From assembly GCA_050180745.1 (NCBI GenBank), contig JBFXDW010000046.1, forward strand, positions 1 through 14,849: a DNA stretch of 14,849 bases, given 5' to 3'. This stretch comes from JBFXDW01 sp050180745 (GTDB taxonomy: Bacteria > Pseudomonadota > Alphaproteobacteria > UBA9219). The notes below the pieces were generated by a model, which searched no databases, had not been told where the DNA came from, and saw nothing but the letters and a program-made list of their open reading frames with translations. Numbering within the stretch: the first letter of the stretch is position 1; each line of letters starts with the position of its first letter. The translations under genes were made by a program, and so were the position numbers. Of the stretch, positions 1-7,883 are shown piece by piece.

Positions 1-5
1 TCCAT

Positions 6-593
6 TTACGCTGCCTCCCGTTGCAGTTTGAGTTGTTGCTCGATTTGCCCCAACTTCCCTTTTACAGATGCGTCAATAAGACGCGATCCCATTTGAACCG
101 TAAGCCCGCCAAGCAGACTTTTATCTTCTTCGACGATCAGATCAACTGTACCGCCCGTAATCTTGCCAAGCTGTGCAGAAAGAGCCGTTTTTTGCTCTTC
201 CTTAAGCGCACATGGCACTGAAACGATGGCCGTATATTGGCGACGAAGAACCGCCACCTCATCCCGGAACGCATCAATCATCAACCCCAACAACCCTAGC
301 CGCTTACCCGCCGCCACACGCAGCAAAAAGGCTGTCGTCAGATCATTAAACTTAGCAACGCTTGCCAGCTTTGTCATCACATCTACAACCATTTTTCTAT
401 GGCACCGTGGATGAGCCGCCAAAATCCGGAACGAACGATTTCCTTCAATCGCCTCGCCCAAAGCCTCAAGATCGGTCATAACCGAATCTGTCAGCTTCTT
501 TTCTTCGGCCAACTCCAACAGAGCCACCGCATAGCGCCGCGCCAGAATCGGCCCCTTACCAGCAACAGCTTTTGGTTTATGGGATGAAGACAC
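6..593 (-). CDS. atpH: F1Fo ATP synthase subunit delta (AtpH)
   Basis: Delta subunit (OSCP family) of ATP synthase, the stator part that joins the top of the F1 head to the peripheral stalk at the inner membrane. The family N-terminus is seen in 'ARRYAVALLELAEE', and the C-terminal signature in 'GGLTVQMGSRLIDASVKGKL'. The reading frame is open up to an ATG at 659. I prefer GTG at 593, because a perfect AGGAGG sits six bases upstream of it (600-605) and the protein then has 195 aa, close to the family length; the extra 22 residues have no family match I recognise. It ends six bases from the window edge. In alphaproteobacteria atpA normally follows, so this is probably the first gene of an atpHAGDC operon running leftward out of view. 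Tag lies upstream on the same strand. The family call is firm; the start is likely. Confidence 0.95.
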   Translation of the reverse strand: MSSSHKPKAVAGKGPILARRYAVALLELAEEKKLTDSVMTDLEALGEAIEGNRSFRILAAHPRCHRKMVVDVMTKLASVAKFNDLTTAFLLRVAAGKRLGLLGLMIDAFRDEVAVLRRQYTAIVSVPCALKEEQKTALSAQLGKITGGTVDLIVEEDKSLLGGLTVQMGSRLIDASVKGKLGQIEQQLKLQREAA

Positions 594-663
594 GTATAAC
601 CTCCTCAAGAAGGGTAAAAACTCATGTGCGGAGATAGCAGAGCTCAAGGTAAAGCGCAACCAT

Positions 664-1206
664 CTAAACGCCTCTCTTACCGCCTTTTTTCATGATTTTG
701 ATAATCTTCTCGTAAACAGGACAGCTCGCCTTATGGCTGCCTGATAAATAACCCAATGACATAAGGAATTCTCCCACAATCTCTGGCCCCATAAAGCGAA
801 AATTCTGCTTCATCAGCTTGACCCACTCATCCTTATTTCGTGGATGATACGAATCAAGCCATGCCGCAAAGCTTCCATGCGTTTGGCGCAATGCCTGCAC
901 CTGCCCCGCATTATAGATGACAGCCTCAATCTTGAGCCGATTCCTTATAATAGATGCATCGCCCAAGAGCCGCATCTTATCCTTAGCTCCATATGCAGCG
1001 ATTTTATCCACATCATATCCCTCGAAAGCATGATTTAAAGCAGACCGCTTTTTCAGAATCGTGCCCCAAGACAGTCCCGCCTGCATGATCTCCATCACCA
1101 TGCGCTCAAAAAGCACCCGTTCCTCACGACTTGGAAAACCATATTCCGTGTCGTGGTATGAGGCATGGAGCGGATCATACGGAGCTATGTCGCAATAATG
1201 AGCCAT
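664..1206 (-). CDS. tag: DNA-3-methyladenine glycosylase I (Tag)
   Basis: Base-excision repair enzyme that removes 3-methyladenine from alkylated DNA, leaving an abasic site. At 180 aa it is near the usual length (about 187). The zinc-binding ends are intact: Cys5 and His18 near the N-terminus ('YHDTEYG') and an H-x3-C pair (His158, Cys162) near the C-terminus, matching the known Cys/His zinc snap of E. coli Tag. 'MEIMQAGLSWGTILKKR' is the family core, and Glu39 corresponds to the substrate-binding glutamate. It lies 19 bp downstream of gcrA on the same strand, so the two may be co-transcribed. The atpH start is about 70 bp further down. Nothing in it looks broken. Confidence 0.95.
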   Translation of the reverse strand: MAHYCDIAPYDPLHASYHDTEYGFPSREERVLFERMVMEIMQAGLSWGTILKKRSALNHAFEGYDVDKIAAYGAKDKMRLLGDASIIRNRLKIEAVIYNAGQVQALRQTHGSFAAWLDSYHPRNKDEWVKLMKQNFRFMGPEIVGEFLMSLGYLSGSHKASCPVYEKIIKIMKKGGKRGV

Positions 1207-1225
1207 GTTATGAGAAGGTTACCCC

Positions 1226-1798
1226 CTATTCCTCAACCGCTTTCTTAGCCTCACGCTCGCCAACGGGTACAGCCGCATCAGCGTTCGCATTCGCCCGCAC
1301 CTTCCGGCTGACCGTTTGATAGGCAATGCGTGCATGATCCACACAATAAGGCAAGCCATCCACCGTCTTACATCCACAGAAGCGGAAATCAGGAGAGCGA
1401 GGATCACCAATCGGCCAACGGCAATGATGTTCGCCCGCCTTCGTCACCGGAATACCTTCGGTACGTTTGACAACATCTGAAATACGCGGCAATGGCTGAC
1501 GCTGAATACGCTCAACAAGCTCATTCGTCTTTTGCTGAACTGGTGCAATACTGTGAAAATTAATACACTTTTTCGCACTAACCTTCTTAATTTTGGTAAT
1601 AGGTGTTCCGGTGTTCTTTGAGGGGGGCTGAGGCATGCTCCGTACCGTCGCACCAGCCGACAACTTCAACCGATGAGCCTTCCCAATCACCGCATTACGC
1701 GTCACGCCGTTTCCAAGGTTCTTGGCAATATCGCTCGCACTATAGCCATTGCCCCACATTTTTTTGAGTGTTTGAACTTGTTGTTCGGTCCAAGCCAT
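1226..1798 (-). CDS. gcrA: GcrA family cell-cycle transcriptional regulator
   Basis: GcrA is an alphaproteobacterial regulator that binds RNA polymerase sigma-70 and activates promoters carrying CcrM-methylated GANTC sites, driving S-phase genes. The 190-aa protein opens with the diagnostic helix-turn-helix 'MAWTEQQVQTLKKMW' followed by 'TRNAVIGKAHRLKLS' (about residues 1-47). The middle (50-110) is low-complexity linker. The conserved C-terminal block 'CRWPIGDP' followed by 'FRFCGCKTVDGLPYCVDH' contains the Cys/His cluster usual for the family. An AGGTG ribosome site lies just before the ATG. Tag follows after 19 bp. The upstream region holds a CtrA-type box, DnaA boxes and several GANTC sites, matching the known control of gcrA in Caulobacter (DnaA activates, CtrA represses). 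Confidence 0.95.
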   Translation of the reverse strand: MAWTEQQVQTLKKMWGNGYSASDIAKNLGNGVTRNAVIGKAHRLKLSAGATVRSMPQPPSKNTGTPITKIKKVSAKKCINFHSIAPVQQKTNELVERIQRQPLPRISDVVKRTEGIPVTKAGEHHCRWPIGDPRSPDFRFCGCKTVDGLPYCVDHARIAYQTVSRKVRANANADAAVPVGEREAKKAVEE

Positions 1799-1915
1799 GT
1801 TTCACCTGCTCTATCTGGTTATGGTTAATTTCGCCGTCTAATCCCGTGTCGAAACCGAAAATACCGAGCCCTGAGGCCATAAAAAACGGATTCGAAAAAC
1901 ACAAGATGTTGTGTG

Positions 1916-1930
1916 TTAACAAAATCTTAA
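1916..1930. promoter_or_regulatory. CtrA-type box TTAA-N7-TTAA
   Basis: The sequence TTAACAAAATCTTAA matches the full CtrA recognition motif (two TTAA half-sites, seven bases apart), 118 bp upstream of the gcrA start. In Caulobacter, CtrA represses gcrA. No binding data are implied here. Confidence 0.6.
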
Positions 1931-1971
1931 ATACCAGATAAAGGGGTTTGATTCTAGTCCGATCATGATTT

Positions 1972-2105
1972 TGTGGATAAATTGGTTAACAACACCACAT
2001 CTTGATTCATAACATTATGATTTGCCGTTTCTTTTCAGCTTATGCACATGTGGACAAGGCAGGCTCATTTCAGCTTTTGGACAAAAAGCGATTCGTTTAT
2101 CCACA
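1972..2105. promoter_or_regulatory. DnaA box cluster
   Basis: TGTGGATAA (1972-1980) and TTATCCACA (2097-2105) are exact DnaA boxes in opposite orientation. TGTGGACAA (2049-2057) is a one-mismatch box. DnaA is a known activator of gcrA in Caulobacter. The same sites could also serve a DnaA titration or origin role. Confidence 0.6.
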
Positions 2106-2264
2106 ACTTTTTTACAATCTCCTCCTAGGGCGTGTTGTTCCTCACACCTTGTTCCAGAATAAAATCAAATGACTATATTGAAAGACGGAGCGCACACTCC
2201 TACACTCCGGCACGCCTCGAATCGAAGCGTTTTGACATTGATTTTACAAAGAGTCCTGTAACGT

Positions 2265-4253
2265 ATGCCTGATCTTCTACAAAAAACGACATCCCCCAAG
2301 CAAGAATCCTATAACGCCGCCGACATCGAGGTCCTAGAAGGACTAGAACCAGTCCGCCGCCGCCCAGGCATGTATATCGGCGGCACAGACGAAGCCGCCC
2401 TGCACCATCTGGCGGCAGAGCTGATTGATAACTCGATGGATGAGGCCGTAGCAGGCTATGCCGACAGAATTGAGATTCACCTTGCTGAGAATAACACCCT
2501 CACCATCCGTGATAATGGACGCGGCATTCCTGTCGATAAACATCCCAAATTTCCCAAAAAATCAGCGCTGGAAGTCATTCTGACCACGCTGCATTCAGGC
2601 GGCAAATTTTCAAATAAAGTCTATCAAACTTCCGGCGGACTACATGGCGTGGGCGTCTCTGTCGTCAATGCGCTTTCCGAAGAATTACGCATCGAAGTCG
2701 CACGCGATAAAACGCTTTATGTTCAAGATTATGTGCGTGGCGTGCCTCAGACGAAACTCGAAGAACAGGGTAAAGTTAACCGCCGTGGCACAAGCGTTAC
2801 CTTTAAGCCCGACACTGAAATCTTCGGATCAAAATTACGATTCAAAGCCGCCAAACTGTACCGTATGGCCCGCTCGAAAGCATATCTGTTTCGCGGCGTT
2901 GAAATACGCTGGACATGCGACCCTTCGCTTATCAAACCAGACGATAACACTCCGAGCGAAGCAACGCTTCATTTCCCAGGAGGGTTAGCTGATTATTTGT
3001 CGTCCGTCCTTGAGGGCCGCGAAACCATAACACAAAACATTTTTGAAGGCGTAGCGGATCTTCCCGATAATCAGGGGCGCGTTGAGTGGGCTGTGGCCTG
3101 GCCTAAAGATTCACAAAATTTCTGCCATTCCTATTGCAACACCATTCCGACACCCCAAGGCGGCACGCACGAGTCCGGTTTGCGCTCTGCCCTTCTACGC
3201 AGTCTGCGCGGTCATGGAGACATGCTCGGTAATCGCCGCGCCGCCGCCATCACAGGCGAAGAGGCCTTTAGCGACGCCACGGTTTTATTATCACTTTTCA
3301 TCAAGGACCCCCAATTCCAAGGCCAAACGAAAGATAAGCTGGCTACTGTTTCAGCATCTCGTCTTGTCGATCAAACGATCAAAGACCGCTTTGATCACTG
3401 GCTTACGGCTGATCCTGTTAACAGCAAAGCATTGCTCGAGCATTTAATTTTGAAAGCCGAAGAACGCGCACGGATATCCCAAGCCAAAGACCTTGAGCGT
3501 AAGTCAGCTACTCGCAAACTACGTCTGCCAGGAAAACTTGCCGATTGCGCCCAAACGGCTGCCGTAGATACTGAGATTTTCCTCGTCGAGGGCGACAGCG
3601 CGGGCGGCTCGGCCAAGCAAGCGCGGAACCGCAAAACACAAGCGATCCTGCCCTTGCGTGGGAAAATTCTGAATGTCGCCAGCGCCAGCGCCGAAAAGTT
3701 ACGGAACAATCAGGAAATCTCCGATCTAGCCCTAGCCTTGGGCTGCGGCATCGGTAAGAGCTTTGACATTTCAAAACTGCGTTACGAGCGCGTGATTATC
3801 ATGACCGATGCCGATGTGGATGGCGCACATATCGCCTCGCTCTTGATGACCTTTTTCTATCGCTCCATGCCGCAATTGATTGACGAGGGCAAACTGTATC
3901 TCGCACAACCACCGCTCTATCGCCTTACCCAAGGCAGCAAGAGCGTTTACGCACGCGATGAGGCTCATAAAGAGCAGCTTCTTGAGACAGAACTAAAAGG
4001 CCGTGGCAAAATCGAGGTCAGCCGCTTTAAAGGTTTGGGAGAAATGATGCCTAAACAGCTTAAAGAAACGACCATGGACCCCGCCTCGCGATCTTTGTTG
4101 CGCGTTGTCGTCGCGCCTGCAGATTCGCCAGACCGCTTGAACGAGGTCAAAGAAGCCGAAGAAATGGTTGAAAAACTAATGGGTCGCAAAGCTGAAAAAC
4201 GCTTTCAATTCATTCAAGAGAACGCCCGTTTCGTTGAAGATGTGGATATATAA
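2265..4253 (+). CDS. parE: DNA topoisomerase IV subunit B (ParE)
   Basis: ATPase subunit of topoisomerase IV, which with ParC unlinks daughter chromosomes. The 662-aa length fits ParE rather than the longer GyrB (about 800). A GHKL ATPase domain covers about residues 20-230: 'ELIDNSMDE' with catalytic Glu52 and Mg-binding Asn56, then 'RDNGRGIP' and the lid 'GGLHGVGVSVVNALS'. The transducer domain contains the switch lysine in 'QTKDKL'. The TOPRIM domain has 'EGDSAGGS' near residue 442 and 'DADVDGAH' near 515, with the family motif 'ILPLRGKILNV'. The C-terminal stretch 'SRFKGLGEMMPKQLKETTMDP' is typical. The start is the first in-frame ATG, with a modest AAAGAG upstream. It is divergent from gcrA and convergent with amn. 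Confidence 0.95.
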   Translation: MPDLLQKTTSPKQESYNAADIEVLEGLEPVRRRPGMYIGGTDEAALHHLAAELIDNSMDEAVAGYADRIEIHLAENNTLTIRDNGRGIPVDKHPKFPKKSALEVILTTLHSGGKFSNKVYQTSGGLHGVGVSVVNALSEELRIEVARDKTLYVQDYVRGVPQTKLEEQGKVNRRGTSVTFKPDTEIFGSKLRFKAAKLYRMARSKAYLFRGVEIRWTCDPSLIKPDDNTPSEATLHFPGGLADYLSSVLEGRETITQNIFEGVADLPDNQGRVEWAVAWPKDSQNFCHSYCNTIPTPQGGTHESGLRSALLRSLRGHGDMLGNRRAAAITGEEAFSDATVLLSLFIKDPQFQGQTKDKLATVSASRLVDQTIKDRFDHWLTADPVNSKALLEHLILKAEERARISQAKDLERKSATRKLRLPGKLADCAQTAAVDTEIFLVEGDSAGGSAKQARNRKTQAILPLRGKILNVASASAEKLRNNQEISDLALALGCGIGKSFDISKLRYERVIIMTDADVDGAHIASLLMTFFYRSMPQLIDEGKLYLAQPPLYRLTQGSKSVYARDEAHKEQLLETELKGRGKIEVSRFKGLGEMMPKQLKETTMDPASRSLLRVVVAPADSPDRLNEVKEAEEMVEKLMGRKAEKRFQFIQENARFVEDVDI

Positions 4254-4287
4254 TCAGGTATCAGGTATCAGGTATCAGGTATCAGGT
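4253..4287 (+). repeat. Five tandem copies of heptamer ATCAGGT
   Basis: Five perfect head-to-tail copies of the 7-bp unit ATCAGGT, beginning at the last base of the parE stop codon. A seven-base unit does not keep frame, but it lies outside coding sequence. The copy number may vary by replication slippage. Confidence 0.95.
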
Positions 4288-4397
4288 GGTTTTCCTCGGC
4301 TGATCTTTTTCAATTATGAATAGTTTGTCTTGATTGTAATCAGGGTAGGAGGATAGAGAATTCAAAAGATAGAAAAAGGAAGCCACCTGTTACCTGA
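4274..4397. repeat. Inverted repeat joining the heptamer array to the amn stop
   Basis: The 15 bases at 4275-4289, the end of the heptamer array, are the reverse complement of 4383-4397 with one mismatch. The second arm spans the amn stop codon. The arms are about 90 bp apart, so a long-range stem could form between the convergent parE and amn transcripts. There is no clean U-tract, so I do not call it an intrinsic terminator. Confidence 0.5.
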
Positions 4398-5871
4398 ACG
4401 CTACATCCGCATAGCTTCTGATCTTACGGCTATGAAGGGTCTCTAGGCCCGTCTCACGCAGCAAATCTATCGCCTTCATGCCAATCATAAGATGCTGGCT
4501 GACCTGACGCTTATAAAAATCTGTCGCCATGCCCGGCAATTTAATCTCGCCATGAAGCGGCTTATCCGAAACGCATAACAACGTCCCATAAGGCACACGT
4601 AACCGATACCCATTCGCCGCAATCACCGCCGACTCCATATCAAGCGCAATAGCACGACTGTAATTAAATTGATCCCGCAGTTTCTTAAACCCTGCGATTT
4701 CCCAATTGCGATTATCGGTCGAAATCACCGTCCCTGTCCGCATCACACTTTTAAGACCATATCCCGCTTTGTGCTTTGTCACACACGCCACCGCACCTTC
4801 AAGCGCTAACTGCACCTCCGACAAAGCTGGCAAGGGAACCCACAAAGGCAACTCGTCATCCAAAACATGGTCATCCCGCACATAAGCATGAGCCAGCACA
4901 TAATCACCAAGCCGCTGGGACTGCCGCAACCCCGCGCAATGCCCCAACATCACCCACGCATCAGGACGTAAAACGGCCACATGATCTGTAATTGTCCGCG
5001 CATTGCTGGGCCCCACACCGATATTGATGATCGTAATACCGCTTCTGTTGGCCGCCTTTAAATGATAGGCAGGCATCTGTGGCAACGTTTTTGTCCCACC
5101 AGAACCCTTCATCTCACGAGGTTCAACAAGCTCAGTATAACGAACCCCACATCCTTCCGAAGGTCCAGCACCCGACTCTATAAATCCACGCCCTATCCGA
5201 ATGAACTCATCAACATAAAATTGATAGTTCGTGAAAATGACAAACCGCTGGAAATCCTCAGGGTCCGTCCCCGTATAGTGCCGCAAACGCTGCAAAGAAT
5301 AATCCACACGCGGCGCGGTAAAGAGCGACAAAGGCCGCTCTCCTTCAAAAGGCACGCCTCCGTTTGCAATCTCATCATCAAACTGGCGTAAATCGGGAAG
5401 AGGAAAAAATTCGCGCAACAGAAAACTTTTCTCTGGCGACAGGCCGCCTTCAACATAAGAGCCGCCCTGAAAGGCAAAATGAATAGGAATCACCGAAGCA
5501 CTAGCGCCAACCTCAAGCGGCACATCGTGATTATTGAGCAAGCTCTTAAACTGCGCAAGATAATAGTCCGCAAAGATATCAGGACGTGTCAGCGTTGTGC
5601 TATACCGCCCCTCGTCCGCGACAAAGCCATAAGAAAGCCGCGTATCAATCTCCAGACTCGTAGGCCGCGATGTCGTTAGCGCCACATAAGGATAATAAGC
5701 ATTGATTTTCTGTTCCGGCACTTCCCCTTTCAGGAAACGCTCAAACGCATCACGAAGGTAAGTACTGTTCGCGTCATAGATTTGACGAACATAGGCCAAC
5801 GCATCTTCGGCATCGTCGAAGGTACGAAAAGGACCAGAGCAATAAGGAGCATCTTTGAACATAGCTTCCAT
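4390..5871 (-). CDS. amn: AMP nucleosidase (Amn)
   Basis: Hydrolyses AMP to adenine and ribose 5-phosphate in purine turnover, in the cytoplasm. The 493-aa length is close to E. coli Amn (484). The N-terminal regulatory domain (about residues 1-190) contains 'RPTSLEIDTRLSYGF'. The C-terminal nucleoside-phosphorylase-like domain (about 270-470) has 'GVGPSNARTITDHVAVLRPD', 'MLGHCAGLR' and the catalytic-site block 'ALDMESAVIAANGYRLRVPY' followed by 'LLCVSDKPLHGEIKLPG', all near-identical to the family. I take the ATG at 5871; a second ATG lies three codons later and neither has a strong ribosome site. The gene converges on parE, and its stop codon lies in an inverted repeat with the heptamer array. 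Confidence 0.95.
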   Translation of the reverse strand: MEAMFKDAPYCSGPFRTFDDAEDALAYVRQIYDANSTYLRDAFERFLKGEVPEQKINAYYPYVALTTSRPTSLEIDTRLSYGFVADEGRYSTTLTRPDIFADYYLAQFKSLLNNHDVPLEVGASASVIPIHFAFQGGSYVEGGLSPEKSFLLREFFPLPDLRQFDDEIANGGVPFEGERPLSLFTAPRVDYSLQRLRHYTGTDPEDFQRFVIFTNYQFYVDEFIRIGRGFIESGAGPSEGCGVRYTELVEPREMKGSGGTKTLPQMPAYHLKAANRSGITIINIGVGPSNARTITDHVAVLRPDAWVMLGHCAGLRQSQRLGDYVLAHAYVRDDHVLDDELPLWVPLPALSEVQLALEGAVACVTKHKAGYGLKSVMRTGTVISTDNRNWEIAGFKKLRDQFNYSRAIALDMESAVIAANGYRLRVPYGTLLCVSDKPLHGEIKLPGMATDFYKRQVSQHLMIGMKAIDLLRETGLETLHSRKIRSYADVAFR

Positions 5872-6000
5872 GCTAGAACAAGCTTCTCAAAAAAGCGACG
5901 ATTCGTTAACCATGAATGAAAGTAAAAGGAACGTTGGAAACAAGCGCCCCAATACGTTACAAAGAAAAAAACTGGTAACCTGATAGAGAGAAAAATCGTT

Positions 6001-6201
6001 ATGGAAAATAAACATGGAGGCATTACTGGCGCAAGAAAAAGGCCTGTTCATAAACCACCAAAAAACCCTCCAGACACAACTTTTATGGCAGAGCAAATAG
6101 AGTATGCAGCGACCCAAATTCAAAAAAAACAACGCACTCATTTAATCAACTGCATTAGTCAAGCATGGGCAAGGAAACAAAACCAAAAGCCCACACTCTA
6201 A
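6001..6201 (+). CDS. Small hypothetical protein, 66 aa
   Basis: An ATG-started frame of 66 residues, rich in Lys, Gln and Thr, without membrane segments or recognised domains. The second half ('MAEQIEYAATQIQKKQ' onward) would form a basic amphipathic helix. A GAGAG lies nine or more bases upstream, a weak ribosome site. It ends 13 bp before the stop of the convergent LysR gene, and it fills what would otherwise be a gap of about 340 bp. It may be real or chance; opposite-strand frames here look like shadows. Confidence 0.4.
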   Translation: MENKHGGITGARKRPVHKPPKNPPDTTFMAEQIEYAATQIQKKQRTHLINCISQAWARKQNQKPTL

Positions 6202-6214
6202 CGAGGATAAAAAT

Positions 6215-7039
6215 CTACCGCCCTGCCCGCTGCAGCAACAGAATCTCTGTCTGACTACTTAAAAAATGCGGAACAGAACAGGAAACCATAGGATCACTCA
6301 CCAAGCTTTGCGGAATCCATGCCGCCCCAAGCCCTGCCCTGACTTGCGCGGCAAGAGCCTCCGCAGAAGCGCTCTCGCACAAAGGCGGCTCGGCAAGTTT
6401 GATGCCTTTTGAGTTCAGCTTTTCTACAATCTCAGCGCCATACCCCGTACGCGGGGTGTACATCAATAAAGGCCCTTGAAGGCTCTTGCCTTTCAGCACA
6501 ACCTGCGCGGCCACGTCCGGCAGAGCCACAAGAGACAATGATTCCTTCCCCACGATCTCAATATCCACATCATGCGGCACGCACATATCACCAAGACGCG
6601 GCACAAGCGCCATATCGGCACGCCCCGCCGCAAGCGCCTCAAGGCATGCTGTGATTGAGGCCACAACCAATGTTGTCTTGGTTAGGCCTTTCATAAGGCC
6701 TCTTTCCCGCGCCCATGACGGATAGAATCCTATAGCCAACGTATTTGTCGTATAAAGCCGTTGAGCCTCCTTATAATGAGATGCCAAAGACTGCACCGCG
6801 CGCCGCGCATCGCGCATATCCTCCCGCAAGCGTTGGGCGCGGGGTAAAAAAGCCTGTCCCTCTGGTGTCAACGCAACAGGCCTCACCCCCCGCTGAATCA
6901 ACGGCGCCCCCAGCCACTCCTCTAGACGCTGTAAACGACGAGAAAAAGCAGGTTGCGTACTGGCACGCGCAACAGCCGCCCGCGTAAAATTACGAGTCTG
7001 ACAAAGCGCCAAGAAATCTTCAATCCACGTTAGCTCCAT
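6215..7039 (-). CDS. LysR-type transcriptional regulator (HypT/YjiE-like)
   Basis: DNA-binding regulator of the LysR family. The canonical winged-helix N-terminus 'MELTWIEDFLALCQTRNFTR', with 'TQPAFSRRLQRLEEWLG' as recognition region, fills about residues 1-60. A linker helix and a substrate-binding domain follow, in which 'VEKLNSKGIKLAEPPLCESA' and 'VRAGLGAAWIPQSLV' are recognisable. The start is placed at 7039, because the family always begins a few residues before the 'W.DFL' motif; upstream codons to 7120 lack similarity. The protein then has 274 aa, slightly short of the usual 300. The 'QPAFSRR' signature recalls the HypT/YjiE subgroup, a loose resemblance. A perfect 14-bp palindrome lies six bases upstream of the start, suggesting autoregulation and possible control of the divergent gene. 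Confidence 0.88.
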   Translation of the reverse strand: MELTWIEDFLALCQTRNFTRAAVARASTQPAFSRRLQRLEEWLGAPLIQRGVRPVALTPEGQAFLPRAQRLREDMRDARRAVQSLASHYKEAQRLYTTNTLAIGFYPSWARERGLMKGLTKTTLVVASITACLEALAAGRADMALVPRLGDMCVPHDVDIEIVGKESLSLVALPDVAAQVVLKGKSLQGPLLMYTPRTGYGAEIVEKLNSKGIKLAEPPLCESASAEALAAQVRAGLGAAWIPQSLVSDPMVSCSVPHFLSSQTEILLLQRAGR

Positions 7040-7045
7040 AATGCA

Positions 7046-7059
7046 AATTATGCATAATT
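7046..7059. promoter_or_regulatory. Palindromic operator candidate in LysR/GNAT-like divergent region
   Basis: AATTATGCATAATT is a perfect 14-bp palindrome in the gap of about 114 bp between the LysR gene and the divergent GNAT-like gene. LysR regulators usually bind such AT-rich dyads between divergent promoters. Its closeness to the LysR start fits autorepression. Confidence 0.5.
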
Positions 7060-7153
7060 GTATGAAAAAGTAAAATTGGATTTTTATGGGATCATAAGGC
7101 AAAAGAGCTTCACCAAACAAACCATATCATGCAAGAAAACAAAGGATGAGAAA

Positions 7154-7819
7154 ATGAGAGACGATCAATACCCATGGCACGTAACCCAACATGGAGAACA
7201 AATCATCACAGGCAAAGAAGGCCCTGCGGGTAAAAGCTGGAGCACATCGCCATGGTCCTCTATGAGCCTAATCGTGCCTGCAGATCCCAAAAGAGGAGCT
7301 CTGCCCCAAGCACATTGTGTCGCTCTTCGCAGCCGCGTGGGTGATCTAGTCTCTTACACCAACGGCACAGGTGAAACGACACAAATGGCCGCCAATGATT
7401 ATTGTGAGAAAGTTTGGAAGACTTTCTTCAATCATGGGTTAGAAAACGGACAAAATGCCCTTCAACTAACAGCAGGGGGGCAAATCAACGGGATTATCAT
7501 TTATGGCCCCAATGCTACGAATAATAAACTGAGCAGCAAAACCGCAGAGATTTCCTATCTTGAGGTAACAGCCTCTGGAAGCGGCCACGGCCACAGACGT
7601 TCTCTTGTTATGCACGCACTTACGGATTTGTTCAAACGAGGATACAAGCAAGTTTTTGCACGAACATCTCCTGATCGCGGAGACAATCTTGAAGATTTCT
7701 TCAGCACGCATTTCTCTCTTACCGCAAACAATGCACGTAAGAAAGAACATCGAGCACCTCTGCCCGTGACACCTCAAGCATCTGCACGTCACACTGCCGT
7801 AGAAACACTATCAGCCTAA
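7154..7819 (+). CDS. Putative GNAT-like N-acetyltransferase
   Basis: A 221-aa protein. The central part resembles a divergent GNAT acetyltransferase fold: a beta strand 'AEISYLEVTASG', then a loop and helix 'SGSGHGHRRSLVMHALTDLF' like the acetyl-CoA pyrophosphate-binding motif (Q/R-x-x-G-x-G/A), then strand 'QVFARTSPDRGDNLEDFF'. The first 110 residues and the basic 30-residue tail match nothing I know. The ATG at 7154 has AAGGA ten bases upstream; the longer frame from 7058 would run through the regulator's promoter region and is less likely. It is divergent from the LysR gene and followed within 25 bp by a strong terminator, so it is probably monocistronic. The substrate is unknown and the family call is tentative. 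Confidence 0.55.
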   Translation: MRDDQYPWHVTQHGEQIITGKEGPAGKSWSTSPWSSMSLIVPADPKRGALPQAHCVALRSRVGDLVSYTNGTGETTQMAANDYCEKVWKTFFNHGLENGQNALQLTAGGQINGIIIYGPNATNNKLSSKTAEISYLEVTASGSGHGHRRSLVMHALTDLFKRGYKQVFARTSPDRGDNLEDFFSTHFSLTANNARKKEHRAPLPVTPQASARHTAVETLSA

Positions 7820-7842
7820 GGTATACCCTTTTCTGTTACCGC

Positions 7843-7883
7843 AAAGCCATCCCCTCCCCTTATGTGGGAGGGGATGGCTTTTT
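7843..7883 (+). terminator. Strong intrinsic terminator after GNAT-like gene
   Basis: Perfect 16-bp arms (7843-7858 and 7866-7881) around a 7-base loop. The descending arm runs into five T. It begins 23 bases after the stop codon. Confidence 0.92.

Larger units (their letters stand above)
1799..2264. promoter_or_regulatory. gcrA-parE divergent regulatory region
   Basis: AT-rich intergenic region of 466 bp between two divergent genes. It holds an exact TTAA-N7-TTAA (1916-1930), two exact DnaA boxes (1972-1980 reverse, 2097-2105 forward), one near-consensus DnaA box (2049-2057 reverse) and six GANTC sites starting at 1889, 1950, 2004, 2090, 2219 and 2251. Random expectation for GANTC in this length is about two. 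A short dyad with ACACAA and TTGTGT arms lies at about 1900-1915. I cannot place exact -35/-10 elements with confidence. A chromosomal origin is possible but not shown. Confidence 0.7.

Noticed and set aside
1799..2264. Chromosomal origin of replication between gcrA and parE
   Set aside because: Three DnaA boxes and AT-richness are suggestive, but DnaA control of gcrA explains them, and no skew or origin-linked gene (dnaA, hemE, parAB) is visible.
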